From positions 6,945,827-7,009,826 of the forward strand of contig LR746272.1 of the NCBI GenBank assembly GCA_902729315.2: DNA of 64,000 bases. Reading direction: 5' to 3'. This DNA is from Spirodela intermedia. Taxonomy: Eukaryota > Streptophyta > Magnoliopsida > Alismatales > Araceae. Shown here piece by piece: positions 25,776-38,400 of this stretch. Numbering within the stretch: the stretch's first letter is position 1; the number at the start of each line of letters is the position of its first letter. Made by a program: the position numbers and the translations under genes. Under the pieces are notes generated by a model, which saw only the letters and a program-made list of their open reading frames with translations, made no database searches and had not been told where the DNA came from.

Positions 25776-26482
25776 CCTCCCTCCTTCCCCCCACTTTGCT
25801 CTTTGAAGGTAACGGGTTTCGTGGAGAAACACACACGAAAATCTCTCATGTATTATTAAAATTAATAAAAATACTAATTCATATTTTTAAGAAACACATG
25901 AAAGCTGATGTCTATACATATATTTTATAAAAAAAGTATTCAATAAAAGTCATTGACAAGTAAAGTCGTCTCCCTCTCTCCCTCTCTCTCTCTCTCCTTC
26001 TCCCACTTCTCCTCACTCCAATTTTAAGTAGGAATGGGTTTCGTGGAAAACATCATAGAGAAAAATAATATAGAGGGTGGCGAAACCATTCACTCTTTTT
26101 CAGATTTATTTTTTTTTTGCAAAATTCGGGGACTGAGTAGAATAATTACCAATTGAATTATCTTAATTACAAAGAATTGGTTCGATTATGCATTTTCCCT
26201 TTAAAATATTCCATCAGACCGCCATCTCCTCTCCCACCAATTTATTTTTATAAGAAAATAATTTTTTTGGTAACACTCCTAATGAGTAGATGGAATAAAA
26301 AAATTTGTATGGGCCTGAGAAAAAATTTATCTTACTTGAGTAGTCAATGAGCAGGATCAAACTCATATGACAAACTTTTTTTAAAATAAAAACACTTTAT
26401 GGCTAAATATCATCATTGATATATGCAACAATAGGTGTCTAATCTTTCAACAATATAAAGATTGAACAAATGCCTCCAAAAC

Positions 26483-26820
26483 CCCAATTACATAATGGAA
26501 TTAAAGTAGTGGTAATAGGGATAGAGAGGCAAGGAGAGAGAGAGATAGAACTAGAGTTGCCTAATCATACAATCTAATATGAGACCATATAAACATATTT
26601 TCAAAACCCTCAATGACCTTAGTCATCACCAATTTCTTCTAGCATTGACCCAATTACATAATGGAATTAAAGTAGTGGTAATGGGGATAGAGAGGCAAGG
26701 AAAGAGAGAGAGAGATAGAACTAGTGTTGCCTAATCATACACAATCTAATATGAGACCATACAAACATATTTTCAGAACCCTCAGTGACCTTAGTCATCA
26801 CTAATTTCTTCTAGCATTGA
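26483..26820. repeat. Direct tandem duplication of the 3' flank of CAR copy 6 (166 + 172 bp)
   Basis: Bases 26483-26648 and 26649-26820 are near-identical direct repeats, differing by a few substitutions and a short GA-length change. The first unit ends in AGCATTGA, the last bases of exon 3 plus its neighbour, so the duplication copied part of the final codons into the 3' flank. The junction shows CCCA at both ends, a short microhomology. Copies 3 and 5 have a single unit. Confidence 0.9.
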
Positions 26821-29161
26821 CCCACTCCAACCTCAACTCTACTTCTCCACATTCTACATCCCTAAGTCTTAAGATCATGTCTTGGACCACTTTCTCATTG
26901 TAGATATAGATCTTGCTTTCACCCACCAAGCAATTGGTTGAGTCAGGACTCACAATTCTTATGATGTCATTGTCCAAGAGAGTTCCTAAATCTGCTCTTC
27001 CAGCTTCCACAAGTGGTTGTATGTCAATCTCTACATTACCCATGGGGTCATCAGGGGTGAAGGTATCCTTGTCAAAAACTTCCTGAATTACCCAGAAAAA
27101 ATAAATGTATAAGTCATTATGAATTATTATAATAGGATGAACTTCATTAGGTACACTTACAGCCATACATTCTAATGGACAACGCATGATTCATTTTTAT
27201 CATCTTGTTTGAGAGATGATGCCGCACAAAAGAAATATAATCGTTGGTATTATTTCTATGAATGACTTAGAATGATATATGAGATAGTGTAATATTTTGT
27301 CATGCTAGTCCTTTTGAATTCAGATAGTGCATAAGACGATCTACTAAAATCAGTTTATTAGATGATCTAATGATTTACAATATTAGTACTCCAGAAGTGA
27401 GATACTTCATGCAATGATCACTAACTTGAATGATCATCAACGAACGACTCATTAACTTCAAATTGTATTTGGAACAATATTGGCTTTAGCAGATTAAATG
27501 GGCATAAGAAATTAAGTAGTGGTGCATAGTGTCAATTTCAGTGAATCAATTGATATATGAGATGATATATGAAATTGTAATGGTCGCTACAGTTAATTTA
27601 CAGGTATATAGTATCATTCAATAATTTGGAATGTTAAACCAGCACACCAAATGGCATTTGAAACATCTCACGATCATCTAATGTTTTCCAAAAGGAATAT
27701 GAATGAAATCATATGCAATATTATCAACTTTGGAGGTCTATGATATAATCCCATATTTTATGATATTAATGTTCTTTAATTCAATGATGAATGAAATGAT
27801 CATAATGACTTTAAGGGTGTGTGGGATGATCTAATAATATATGTTTCTAGCCTCTACTCAAAAAGTACTAGAGTTGGTTTAATTGTATTATCATTCCTAC
27901 ATCATCAAATTAAATGGTCTCCATATGAGATGAACATAGTGGCTAAATTAGTCAACGGCTAAGATAATTCAAATTAGGATTGGAGAACATGTTGGCCAAT
28001 TCAAGCCCAATTTCCAACTACCTTTCTATCATGTACTAGGAGTCAATTAACGATGTATTGATAAACATCCATGAGCACCCATGGGCACTGTTATCATTAA
28101 CAAAGAGCACTTCTGGGGACTCACCAGCTTGATATTGATGCTTGGATCGTGTACACATAAGGTCAAGTCCTCATTCCACTCCGGGTTGACATTCTTTTTT
28201 ATCACTTTTGTCTTTACTCGCTGCGGAAAATCATTAGAAATCAAGGACAAAGGAAGAACATTAGCAATGAATAATTGTAAGCTCCATACCCTGTCTAAAA
28301 GAAATTTTCTTCTGTTAGCAATGCGGTTACCGCTCAACTTGGTAAATAAGCTGATGATAAAGAATGAAAAAGCTCAAGTCAAGACGATGGCAACCAGTAG
28401 TCACTAACTTTTCAATACCAACGTAAGGTTTCAATGTATCTTTACTAACTGTTATTTATTAGGATACCCCCAAACCAGGTTGGCAAAACCCATTTGGGGC
28501 AGTTTCTATGAAGGTTGACTTTCCCTAGGGGAGTCCTATGGCCGCCCGAGGAAATACCCGCTTTGGTGTCGCAATTGGTTTCCTAAGGAATGTGACAACT
28601 GACAACCGGAAATCCAATTCTGCCCAGTTCGGCCTAGTTCCCTTGCTCACACGATTTCAAAGACAAAGAAAAACCGGTCCAACCTCTCTCTCTCTCGCCC
28701 TCCCTCCCTCTCATCCGGGTTCATCCGGGAACGCGTTCACAGATCCCGAGCCCTTAGGAAGCAGACTACACAGATGGAGATTCACCGGGGGGAGGGGGAG
28801 AGGGGGGGAGGACTGAATCGGACAGGATCGACCCGAAATCGGATGCAGACCGCCGATCCGCCCTCGAACCCTGCCACCTCCCTCCTTCTCGTCTTCTTCC
28901 TCCTGCCCACCCTTCCCTCCCGGAGCTGAGGAAGAGCGGCAGGCTGCAGCAGCAGCGGGCGGTAAAGAGAGAGGCCTCGCCGAGGATAGCACACAGCGCG
29001 AGCGAGAGAGAGAGTGAGAGAGAGAGAATTGGGGGAAGAACCTTGTTCCTCCAGCTGACGACGACGTAGGGATCGCTGCTGCGGAGGTCTCGGATGGAGA
29101 GGTTCCTTCCCCTGATCACCAGTACTTTCAACAGCCCTTCCCTTGTTCTCCCGTCCCTCAT
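26801..29161 (-). CDS. CAR copy 6: C2-domain ABA-related (CAR/GAP1-type) protein, intact
   Basis: Exons 29042-29161 (40 codons), 28125-28220 (32 codons) and 26801-27082 (93 codons plus stop) give 165 aa. Introns of 821 and 1042 bp are GT-AG and phase 0. Exon 1 reads MRDGRTREGLLKVLVIRGRN then LSIRDLRSSDPYVVVSWRNK. Exon 2 has RVKTKVIKKNVNPEWNEDLT and ends NIKL. Exon 3 begins EVFDKDTFTPDDPMGNVEID, has ESKIYIYNEKVVQDMILRLR, and ends VECGEVELRLEWVNARRN. The single C2 fold with a CAR-type C-terminal part is complete and Ca2+-loop acidic residues are kept. Family role: Ca2+-dependent membrane docking and ABA receptor recruitment. No in-frame upstream Met exists, so the MRDG start is secure here and supports the same start in the other copies. 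A type II first exon lies 0.63 kb upstream. Confidence 0.9.
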
Positions 29162-29786
29162 CGTCCACCTCTTTCTCCTCTTCGGCCGCCGGTGTCTTGG
29201 GGCGGCGGAGCTTCTGAGATTATATCATGAACGGGTGTTGATTCTACGTACTTTTACTTGGATGGGAACGCCTCTGCGGCATGATCAGTCCAAAGTCAAA
29301 GAACCGGGTCCCGCGGTATTGAAAAATCTATGGGACTCACGTCCTGGCCGCAGCCTCATAGATTCCGCTGTAATCCCAGTAAAGTTACCATTACAAATTT
29401 GTGGGACCTGATTCCTCCCAAGCAGCTTACGATCAGCGCGGTGAAGTGGCGGAGGAATGGGCTCGGTAAAGAAGGCCCAATGAGCCTCCTACGAAGGGAA
29501 TGGGGGGGGGGGAGGGGAACAAAACAGCCCAATAGCATCGGCCCGCATTGTACTCATTTCCAAGCCCAATAATGGTAAAGAGATGACTTTCAATAGCATC
29601 GGTCCAATTTCAATCCTTCTCCTCCCTTCGTATCGCCACCCTTCCCTCCTCTGGTGGTAGCATCCGGTGGTGGGAAGCTAGCGAGCGAGCGAGAGAGAGA
29701 GAGAGAGAGGGGCGCAGTGGACGGCAATACCGAAGCAGATCGCGAGCAGGAGAGAGAGACAAGGAGGACGGAGGAGATGGCTGAAC

Positions 29787-29921
29787 CTGGCTGGCCATGG
29801 TGAGGAGGACGTAGGGATCGCTGCTGAAGAGATCGCGCACAGCGAGGTTATAGCCGCAGAGGACCTTCACTCTCGCCAGCCCCAGCAGCGGCTCCGCCGG
29901 GGCTCTCCCCTGTTGTCTCAT
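29787..29921 (-). CDS. Alternative (type II) C2 first exon upstream of CAR copy 6
   Basis: Forty-five codons from ATG 29921: MRQQGRAPAEPLLGLARVKV, then LCGYNLAVRD and LFSSDPYVLLTMASQ, with a CAG/GTTCAG donor. Joined to exon 2 at 28220 it would give a 170-aa CAR protein with SQ-RVKTKV at the joint, close to the canonical KQ-KLKTRV of plant CARs. A TATA-like CTATATATG lies at about 29963-29971 on the minus strand, roughly 42 bases upstream of the ATG, so a separate promoter is possible. Confidence 0.6.
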
Positions 29922-30094
29922 CGCCCGCCTCGTTCCTCTCCGAGATCCCCGCTTCCAAGCGACATATATAGAGGCGCTTTGAAGTCAGAAATTGAGTCCT
30001 TGGGCCTGCGATCCTTCTCGGAATGCACCGGCGGGTCAATTGACGACTGGACTCCGTGACAACAGAGCATTCTAGAATGAATGTACCGTCTTGA

Positions 30095-30401
30095 GCTTAG
30101 TCAAACAAGCCCAAAAACGGTCGCCGCCCCGACCTCCACCAGACCAGCCTATGCAAAACTCCAGTTATCTAAATTTCTCTCGAATTTGCAAATTAATTAA
30201 AATACCAATGCATCTTTTTAAGTACACACACACACACACACGAAATTCTATATATATATATATATATTCATTTAATGTCATTGACAAGTAAACTGTCTGT
30301 GTCCCTCATAAAACACATATGAAAGTTGATGTATATATATATTATATAAAAAATATTCAATAAAAGTCATTGACAAGTAAAGTTGTCTCCCCCCCACCCC
30401 G

Positions 30402-30441
<40 letters not shown>

Positions 30442-30580
30442 TTCTCTCTCCCCTTCCCCCTACCTCCCTCCTCTTTTAAGTAGGAAAATATCATAGAGAA
30501 AAACAATAAAAGAGGCAACAAAGCACTCAAAAAGTTTCTGGAAAATGCTACTTTTCTCAAGCAATTTTCTGAATTGAGTA
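30095..30580. other. Right edge of the CAR array (spacer homology ends near 30580)
   Basis: This stretch repeats the spacer of the other units: the 'gtcaaacaag' block, two 'cattgacaagtaaa' segments, a CT tract at about 30405-30438, and 'tttctgaattgagta'. Homology stops at about 30580, some 600-700 bases before the position where exon 3 of another copy would be expected. Confidence 0.7.
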
Positions 30581-30600
30581 TCCAAGAGGAGGCTACGTAC

Positions 30601-30698
30601 CTCGCCAAGGGGGAGCTGATTGTAGGCCAGCTGCTTGCTCTCCCACTTCCACCAGATGGGCCCAAGCAGGGTGGTCCGTCTCTTCCTCTTGGTATTCT
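30601..30698 (-). other. Possible orphan coding exon, function unknown
   Basis: A 98-bp segment bounded on the minus strand by CTAACCTAG (branch-like sequence plus AG) and a strong GAG/GTACGT donor. One frame is open throughout and reads KRKRRTTLLGPIWWKWESKQ then LAYNQLPLGE, a composition unlike the AT-rich surroundings. It starts about 20 bases beyond the array edge. The family was not recognised and partner exons were not found nearby. Confidence 0.25.
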
Positions 30699-30719
30699 CT
30701 AGGTTAGCACCAAGTGAGA

Positions 30720-31480
30720 TTTAGTCAACAAAATGCCTATATTACCTGAATAAATAATTAAAAAGAACAAACCCAACGACAAAGATCAACTCCATGTAGT
30801 GGTTTTATTCATACATCCATATTCTATACATGTCTATAAAATATGTATGACTATAATGATTAATTCCCATCTTTAGAAACATCTCACATAATATATGTCA
30901 GCCTCTCCTAAAAAGGAAAGGAAGTTCAATGGAACCTCATTGAAATAGATGCTAAAAATCTATCTCTTCTCTCTCTCTCTCTCTCTCTAGCTCTCCTCTC
31001 ATTTTGGCTTTAACATAGGTAGCATCTTACCATACCAGCTTTGAAATGAACAAGATCTCTACAACATCTAAGATTCCTTTGTTAAATTTGAAAGATCTAG
31101 TGTTAAGATAGATGGAGAATGATTAAACATAATGAGAATAGATTAGAGCCATATTTGAATCCATAAAGTCATAAGTACAAGAATGACCTTTTGGATCAGC
31201 ACAAGGAAGTCATGTATGATTTACTATACAACGATTAAGTCACATCAAAGAGCTTTGACAATCAACCATGAGAATCAAAATACCTCTCTTCAAAGGGTCA
31301 AATCCGAAAGATCAGATTTTCTATGTTGAGCTCTTCTTCTTCACTTATCAAATTGGTCATGTGAAAAGATTTCCCATTGCCATCTTGAGTCTTGCATGAA
31401 TGACTCTAGCTTGATATAAATGGACTAAGGTCTAAGCACCTTTTTGCAATTTGGAGGACCTTCAACATGAAATTTTAGAA
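30720..31480. other. Intergenic DNA left of the chromovirus relic
   Basis: AT-rich, with one short CT tract (about 30967-30989). It may include the missing 5' end of the gypsy element that follows, but no gag or LTR was recognised. Confidence 0.5.
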
Positions 31481-34330
31481 AAATTTTGCTCCAACCCAAC
31501 AAAAAGTATGGGTTAAAAATCCTTAGATATTAAAAACGTCTTGAACTATCATTGAAAACCATGAAGAGTTTGACAACATGATTGTTTTCCATAGAGGTTT
31601 TCCCAAGTAAATATTAGAAAACACTTTTTTAAAGCATCTCTAACAAGACATCTAAGTTGAAGTCAATATGTTTGAACCTATTGGTTTGGACACAATTATG
31701 TGCATTACACATAAGATAGAGAGAAAACTTATTATTTATCAAGGTAACAACAAATATACTCTAGTAAGGCACACTACATCTTTTGGCCTAAATTTACATG
31801 ACTATCTCATAAGGTTTTGTGTGGATTAGTACATAGTTAATCATGCTATGATACTTGATTAATTAAAAATTTTAATCGTGGATGAGCTCTTAGACAAATT
31901 TTATGACAACTATATTTTCAAAGTTGAACCTCTATTGTAGGTATCATTAGATACAAGTTTGCTATGAAGACATCTTCAAAGTATCATTCTATACACATTA
32001 AGAATATTATAAGTTCTTTGTAATCTCATTGAGTGTTTCAAATACATTAACAACCTTTCAAGCATTATGAGTTACATCTTCAATAAGTTTTTGAAAAAAT
32101 TATTGTTGATATTCTTTAGTGATATTCTCATGTATAATTCAAATTTTGCATGACATTAGAAACAATTAGAACAAGTGTGTGGTATCATTTGTTAAAATAA
32201 TTTATGTATCAACCTAAAAAAGTATTTATTTACATAATCAAAGATGACATATCTAGGTTATGTAATCTCAACACAAGGAGTGAGGATTGACCAAGAGAAG
32301 GTGGAAATAATTTTCTATTGACTATCACCAACAAACTTCTACAAACTCTATAGGTTATTGGGCTTGACTAAGTATTATCAGCATTTTATAGGTGGTTTGG
32401 AATGTTTGCATTAACGTTTTACATCATAATTGCATTTGGAATCCTTTGGCTAGAACTTAGATGTGGGTTTTCTGGTGATTAAAAGAATCTCTCACAACTA
32501 CCTAATTTTGGCCCTCTTAGACTTTTCACAAAATTTTGAGCACGAAGTAAATACATACAGCCATAGAGTGAGAGTTGTTCTCTTATAGAAGAAGAGATTC
32601 TTGTATTTTCCAACTAGACAATCTACCTTGGGAGGAATTAGAATAATTTACCAAATATAATTGACGTCAATCATTATTTCAACTCTCAAATAGAAGCATT
32701 ATCTTATAGGTAAGAGATTTATTAGCTTCATGGATCAATAGAACTTGAAATTTATCTTCAAGTAACAGCATGTCTTACCAAATTATTAAAAGTGGGTATC
32801 AAAGATACAAAATAGGCTATAAGAATAAATTGACTTTGATATTCAATACAAAATAAGCTCCAAAAATAAAGTGACTAATGCTTTGTTCCAACAATCAGAG
32901 TCAGATCACTCACTTCTCTTGACTTACATCAGTTAAAACTAAACATTGACTTAATCATCCAAGAATATCAAAAAGATCAACAAATTATAGTCATCATCGA
33001 AGACCTACAATATTTGGAAAAAAACATCTAAAATATTCTTCTCACCATGGCTAGTTATATCACCAAGATTACCTCATCCTCTCTCAATAGTTGGTATTTA
33101 TACCTCCTATACTCAAAGAATTTCATGATTCAACTATTGAGGGATATTTAAGTTTTCTATAGACCTACAAATGGCTTGGACAAAATGTTAGTTGAGCTAG
33201 AATGAAGAGTAATGTTCACAAATATGTTGAAGTGTGTGCAATATGTCATTAGAACAAATCAAAATCACTCTCTTGTACAGATCAACTCAACAAATGCTAT
33301 CTTAGTTGTAGTAGACCAACTCAACAAATGCATCTATTTTTACATCCTTCAACATCTATTTATTGTCAAAGTGTCAAAGTCATGTACCTTCATGAGATTT
33401 CAACTTCTAGTCTAACAAATAGAGATCATATCTTCATGAATATCTTATAGTATGAACTACTTTAATTCCAAAGAACTCATCATTGGCACTTTAGTATAAA
33501 TCACCTATAGATTGACAAGCAAATAGAAGTTGTGAATCAAGGGGTTGAAACATGTCTCCACTATTTCACTAGTTAATTCATGTCAATGAATTCATTAGCT
33601 TGCTTAGGCAAAATATTAGTATAACACAAATTTTCACTCATTCGTTGGAACCACTCCCTTCCATAGTATCTTTGAATGAACCCCTCCAACCCTCCTTCAT
33701 TATGATGTCCCATGTGCACACTCAAACAAAATAGACTAACTTCTCCAAGACTTTGATGCCACCTTGGATCAACTCAAAGGTCATCTATTAAAGGCACAAA
33801 CAAAAATGAAAGAATCTGTAGACCAATGTTGAAGAGACTTCATTTGCAATATGTGGTGCTGTGTTTACCTCAAGTTAAGATTGTATCAACTAAAGTCTCT
33901 TACTTAAAGGCCATATGAGAAGCTTGGCCCATTATTTTTTGAGCCATTTGAAATCTTAAAACAGATCAATCAAGTTGTAGGATTGCTCTTCTGCCATCTG
34001 TTAGCCTTCACTCATTTTTTCATGTATCTCAACTCTTGTGAGATAACAGACCTTCCACTACTCAAAAACTATTACACATCGACATAGATCTGACTTGGTG
34101 CATTGAACTAGAGGACATTATCAACGTTTGGAAAAGCTCTAGTGTCATTAAAGTATTAATTAAATGAAAAGGCTTGCCTGTCTCTAAAAATATTCGGGGA
34201 GTTTATATACAGCATCAAACAACTTCCCTCCTTTCACCTTAAGGACAGTGAAATTCTGAGTGGAGAGTATTGATGAGTTACTCTTACCCTTTGATGTGCA
34301 ATATGAAAGGTGTACTTAACGTGGAGTGGT
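31480..34330 (+). mobile_element. Decayed Ty3/gypsy chromovirus-type retrotransposon (pol remains)
   Basis: Plus-strand broken frames in gypsy order. Reverse transcriptase lies around 32010-32130 (VSNTLTTFQAL, FLKKLLLIFFSDILMY), where the second catalytic pair appears as SD rather than DD. RT continues at 32250-32400 (YLGYVISTQGVRIDQEKVE, LLGLTKYYQHF). The integrase zinc finger lies around 33200-33260 (HKYVEVCAICH) and the core around 33280-33560 (NAILVVVDQLNK, EVVNQGVETCLHYF). A chromodomain-like C-terminus lies at 34150-34260 (KGLPVS, then LPSFHLKDSEIL). Stops and frameshifts are frequent. The end points are approximate; LTRs could not be paired. The right end of pol borders a possible 3' LTR (34270-34700). 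Confidence 0.8.
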
Positions 34331-34700
34331 CAGACCTTGAGTCATTGTCACTTAGCAACCATCAAACAAATGAAAGGAAGCATTAGTTCAAGGAAGGGAG
34401 CATTAATTGAAGAAAGTGTATAATGGAAAAAGTTAAAGAAAGGAAGAGAAGATGCCCATTTTCTCAGTACAAAGAAGTGACTCTCGAATGGGTGAGGCAG
34501 GTTGTATTATGGACTGATTCATGAATCAAATAAGAGATTGACTGTCTCTAATAAGTCAGTATGCAATGGGTCTAGGGATATGTGTCCTTTCTATTCTCTC
34601 TTTCTTTTCCTTCCCTTCTCTATCCACCTCATGTTTTCTCTTTGTCACTGATAGCAGTTTCCCTATTCTCCACCTTTGCTATCATCTTTCTTTTACACCT

Positions 34701-34898
34701 TCAAGGCATGGGTCCCATCAGAGGGCCCAAATAGAGGTGTTCTGACCCGACATTGTCAGCTGCATGGAGGTCGTCAAAGGCCTCACTGGCATCGTCGACT
34801 AGCTCAGCTTTGACAGCATGCTCCAGCCTGCCCAGCAAGGCCTTCAAGTCACTGGACAGCCAAAAGCAGGGCGATTCTGTGTTGCCTAGCATCATCAT
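34701..34898 (-). other. Open frame of unknown origin (possible exon or transposon fragment)
   Basis: A 65-residue minus-strand frame rich in Leu, Ala, Asp and Glu (SSDLKALLGRLEHAVKAELV), GC-richer than its surroundings, ending at a TGA near 34701. It looks protein-like but was not recognised, and no partner exon is evident. It could be a captured fragment linked to the gypsy element on its left. Confidence 0.2.
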
Positions 34899-35475
34899 GG
34901 TAATAGAGATAGTCGGATTTGTATGTCATCTTTCATTGAAATTATATCTATCAAATAAGATGCCAAATGACGTGCCCTGCATCATCGTGGACTCAAAGAA
35001 TGAAGTATATGCATCCAACCAAAGTATATATATCCATAATTCTATTGGAAACTAATAGCTCTGGTTTATAAGATGCCCATAAAATCTAGTAAAGAAAAAC
35101 ATAGGAACGAAAATATAGGAAAGAGTGGAAGGAAATGATATAAAGCTTGATGATTCAGATGTGCTGCTGTACAATTGATTTGATTTACTGGCCACCAGAT
35201 GGGAGAAGCAATTGTGTTTTGTATTCTCCTCTTACATAGTAAAACAAAGCACTCTATGCAATCAGGACATGACTATCATATCATGATCACAAATATTTCT
35301 CTCTTTTTCAGGACAAATATTCAAGATGCTAGGTTTCTTCTTCTATTTAAAGCCGTAATCTATGAACTTTATCTGTCAGACTTTGCGCTCAACTATTTCA
35401 TCAAAGGTCTATTTTGATCATAAATACTAGGCTACATAATAGTAAACACCAAACAAAATGATAGTTTCTTGTGGG

Positions 35476-38400
35476 CTATTGCTCATCATCTTCTGGGTCG
35501 ACATCAATCTCCTCTTTCCCTTTCTGCAAAACCTTATTCAACATAAACTGCAGACTATCGCCTTCTTCAAGAGCCCACTGTCTTCTCAATTCATCAATAG
35601 CTTTAGAAGCAGCAGCTGCAACAGCTGGATTGCGGTCTTCTGCCAACCTCTGGAGAAAGAAAAATAGCAAGGGTTATGGCATATTTCTTCTGAAGAGATC
35701 AAAAAGATATTTTTACTAATCTGACCTTTAATGCACCCATGCCAGCATTCCCAAGGGTCCACATGGAGGGGGCAGTTGCTAGGGCATTCGCTAAGGCTTT
35801 CCTACGGCACAAAAACATGCACGTCAATGATATCACAAGTGGAACACAGTTCAAAGGAACAATAAGAGCTAATCAGTGGTCACTCCAGAAAACTGGGATT
35901 TTGGACTGACGTAGAGAACGGTGATTCTTAAGATACAACCAGTATGAAAGTCTATTTTTACTTGCTCCCACAGTGATTGAACTGAATTGAATAAGAAGCT
36001 CATGGGATTGACGTCATAGAGTAGGGATATATTTTTCATTCAAATGCAAATACTCCATCTAATAAGAAAAAAATAAAACAATGAATCAATTCTGGTTTTC
36101 AGAAAACAATTTCATCTTTTTTCAAACTTGATTGCATAGGCAAGAGCAAGAAAGATTGAGAAATAGAACTTACATATCTTACTGCATAGGCAAGAGCAGG
36201 AACATGAAGCCTTCATATCTTACTGCCTGTACTTGATTTACTCAGAGCTACTAGAGTAGGAACCACAGTTAAAACTGAAGTAGCTAATGGAAGGCCTGAT
36301 TAGGAGTCTGGTTCTTAGTTAGATCATTTCGTAGTTTGTCAGTTTCCTAGTTGTCAAGGGTTATCTTGCCTTGTGGCACTGTTACTTGTATATAACAGTC
36401 ATTTATGATATGAAATACAAGTTGAGATTTTCCTCTACATATCCTCCTAAGGTTTGAGCCACTGTTCCCTACATGCTATCAGAGCAAGTTTGAAGTGAGT
36501 CTTCTAGAGAATCTAGGCTTTGCTTCCTTCTGCCATAGTCTAGGGCTCAGTCGATGGTCGCTTGGTTCATGACTCGAAGGATCCCATCATTCTGGGTGCT
36601 CAACTACAGAGGGGGATACTCGACGACAGAATTAATTGCCTTTTTTCTTCTGCTCTTTTGTGTTGGATGTAAGAGAGCAGCCTAGCGTTGTCATTAATTG
36701 TGTTCCTCGCACTCACAATAGCTTCATATTCCCTACTCTTGCTTGAAAAACCCTTTTTTGATCATCGATCTACATTGTGAATCCTTTCAGCCTTGATTGC
36801 TGATAACCCCTTTCTTTATCATCAGCTTTCATCGTCAATGCTTTCAGCCTTGTCTGTTTCTTTAACAACACCATTAATCCTGTCACTGAAGGTAGCTGTC
36901 AGTTTTTCTACAGATGCCAGAAACTGTAGAGACCATTGCTACAACAGTCTGAGGGGTTCTATAGTTTCAACAATCTGGAGACTTGCTAAGAATTCAAGCT
37001 ACTATGCTTTGCTGAAATCTGGAGATTGGAAGGCAAAATAATTCCTTAAATGGTCACAATTTGTTCGCACTGTGCTAAAAGGGACAGGGATGATCAGACA
37101 TCTTCATAGGTGCACGGCCAAAATCAGGGAATCCACAGTTTGAGGCATGGGATGAAGAAGACTCCATGATTATGACATGTTATGGGATTCCTATGACCTC
37201 TGAGATCAGTGACACATGCATGTTCTTGACTACTGCATAGGATATGGGATGCAATCAAACATAAATATTCGAAAGCAAGAGATGCAGCACAAATCTATGA
37301 AGAAAAGATAGAGACAATTGCTGCAAAATAGGGACGCAAAACAACTACGGAATTCGCAAATCAGCTGAAAGCTTTCCATTATAGGGTAATTAAAACCAAA
37401 TGTCCTAAGGATTTCATTGAGCAAGACAGAGTCAATGATTTTATTGTTGGGATTAATAAAGAATTTGATCAAGAACTCAGATTCTCAGCAAAGAGGAGGT
37501 TCCATGCTTTAATAAGATGGTAGCACTGATTTGAGGAGAGTGAGGCAGAAGAAACCTGATGCTCGAACAATTGTGGTATGGTGATACAATCCTCTTTAGA
37601 AGGATCGGATCGGGGCAAATTAGGTGAGAAATCCGGTTGTATTGATCAAGCAAACTCGTAACAGAGTAGTATGGATAGGACATCAAAGAGACGGTTCCTA
37701 CAGGAATACCAAAGAGGGAAAACAGAAAAGAGAAGGTAGGAACGGGATTTGAGAGGATCCCCTACAAGAATAAGGAACTTTCCGTCCCTTATTCTTTTCC
37801 TCAAAACACTGTTTATATTCCTCTGTCATTCTCATCTGAACTTTCTGATATGTGGAAGTCTCCAGAAGTTTCTCCTCAGTGCTTCGCATGTGACCTCTTT
37901 TTCCATCACACGTATGCTATCAGTGGGGTCGTAACATATGGACAGTTCAGCAATGTTGACTAGTGGTAGCAGTTATTCAGCCATAAAAGTAGGGAGAGCA
38001 CAAGTTAATGGGAGTCGAAAATATGGATAACTGAAGGCCCAGAGTAGTGACCATAAGGTTATCATGTGCCACACTGATTGTAAGAAGGCACATCATAGTT
38101 GTGGATGGTGTCGGAAGCTCCATGGAACACCTCTGAGTCAATAATGGGGAGACAGAAAAGAGAGCAGCCAAGGAATAGCGGTCAAGTATTTTCCACAAAA
38201 CGTGTCTACCGACCATATGGGCCAGTCATCAAATCCCTTTTCCACGTACTCTCCCTGTCTGAGCAGTGAAAAAATATCCGCAGCTGAGGCTTCTAGGTGC
38301 AGAAAATGTTTAACTCAACTCTTTAATTATCTTAAAAATTGTTCTTCATATCCTTATATTGTCCACAAACATTGTGTCTATCTAAAAGCTTGGTCAATAT

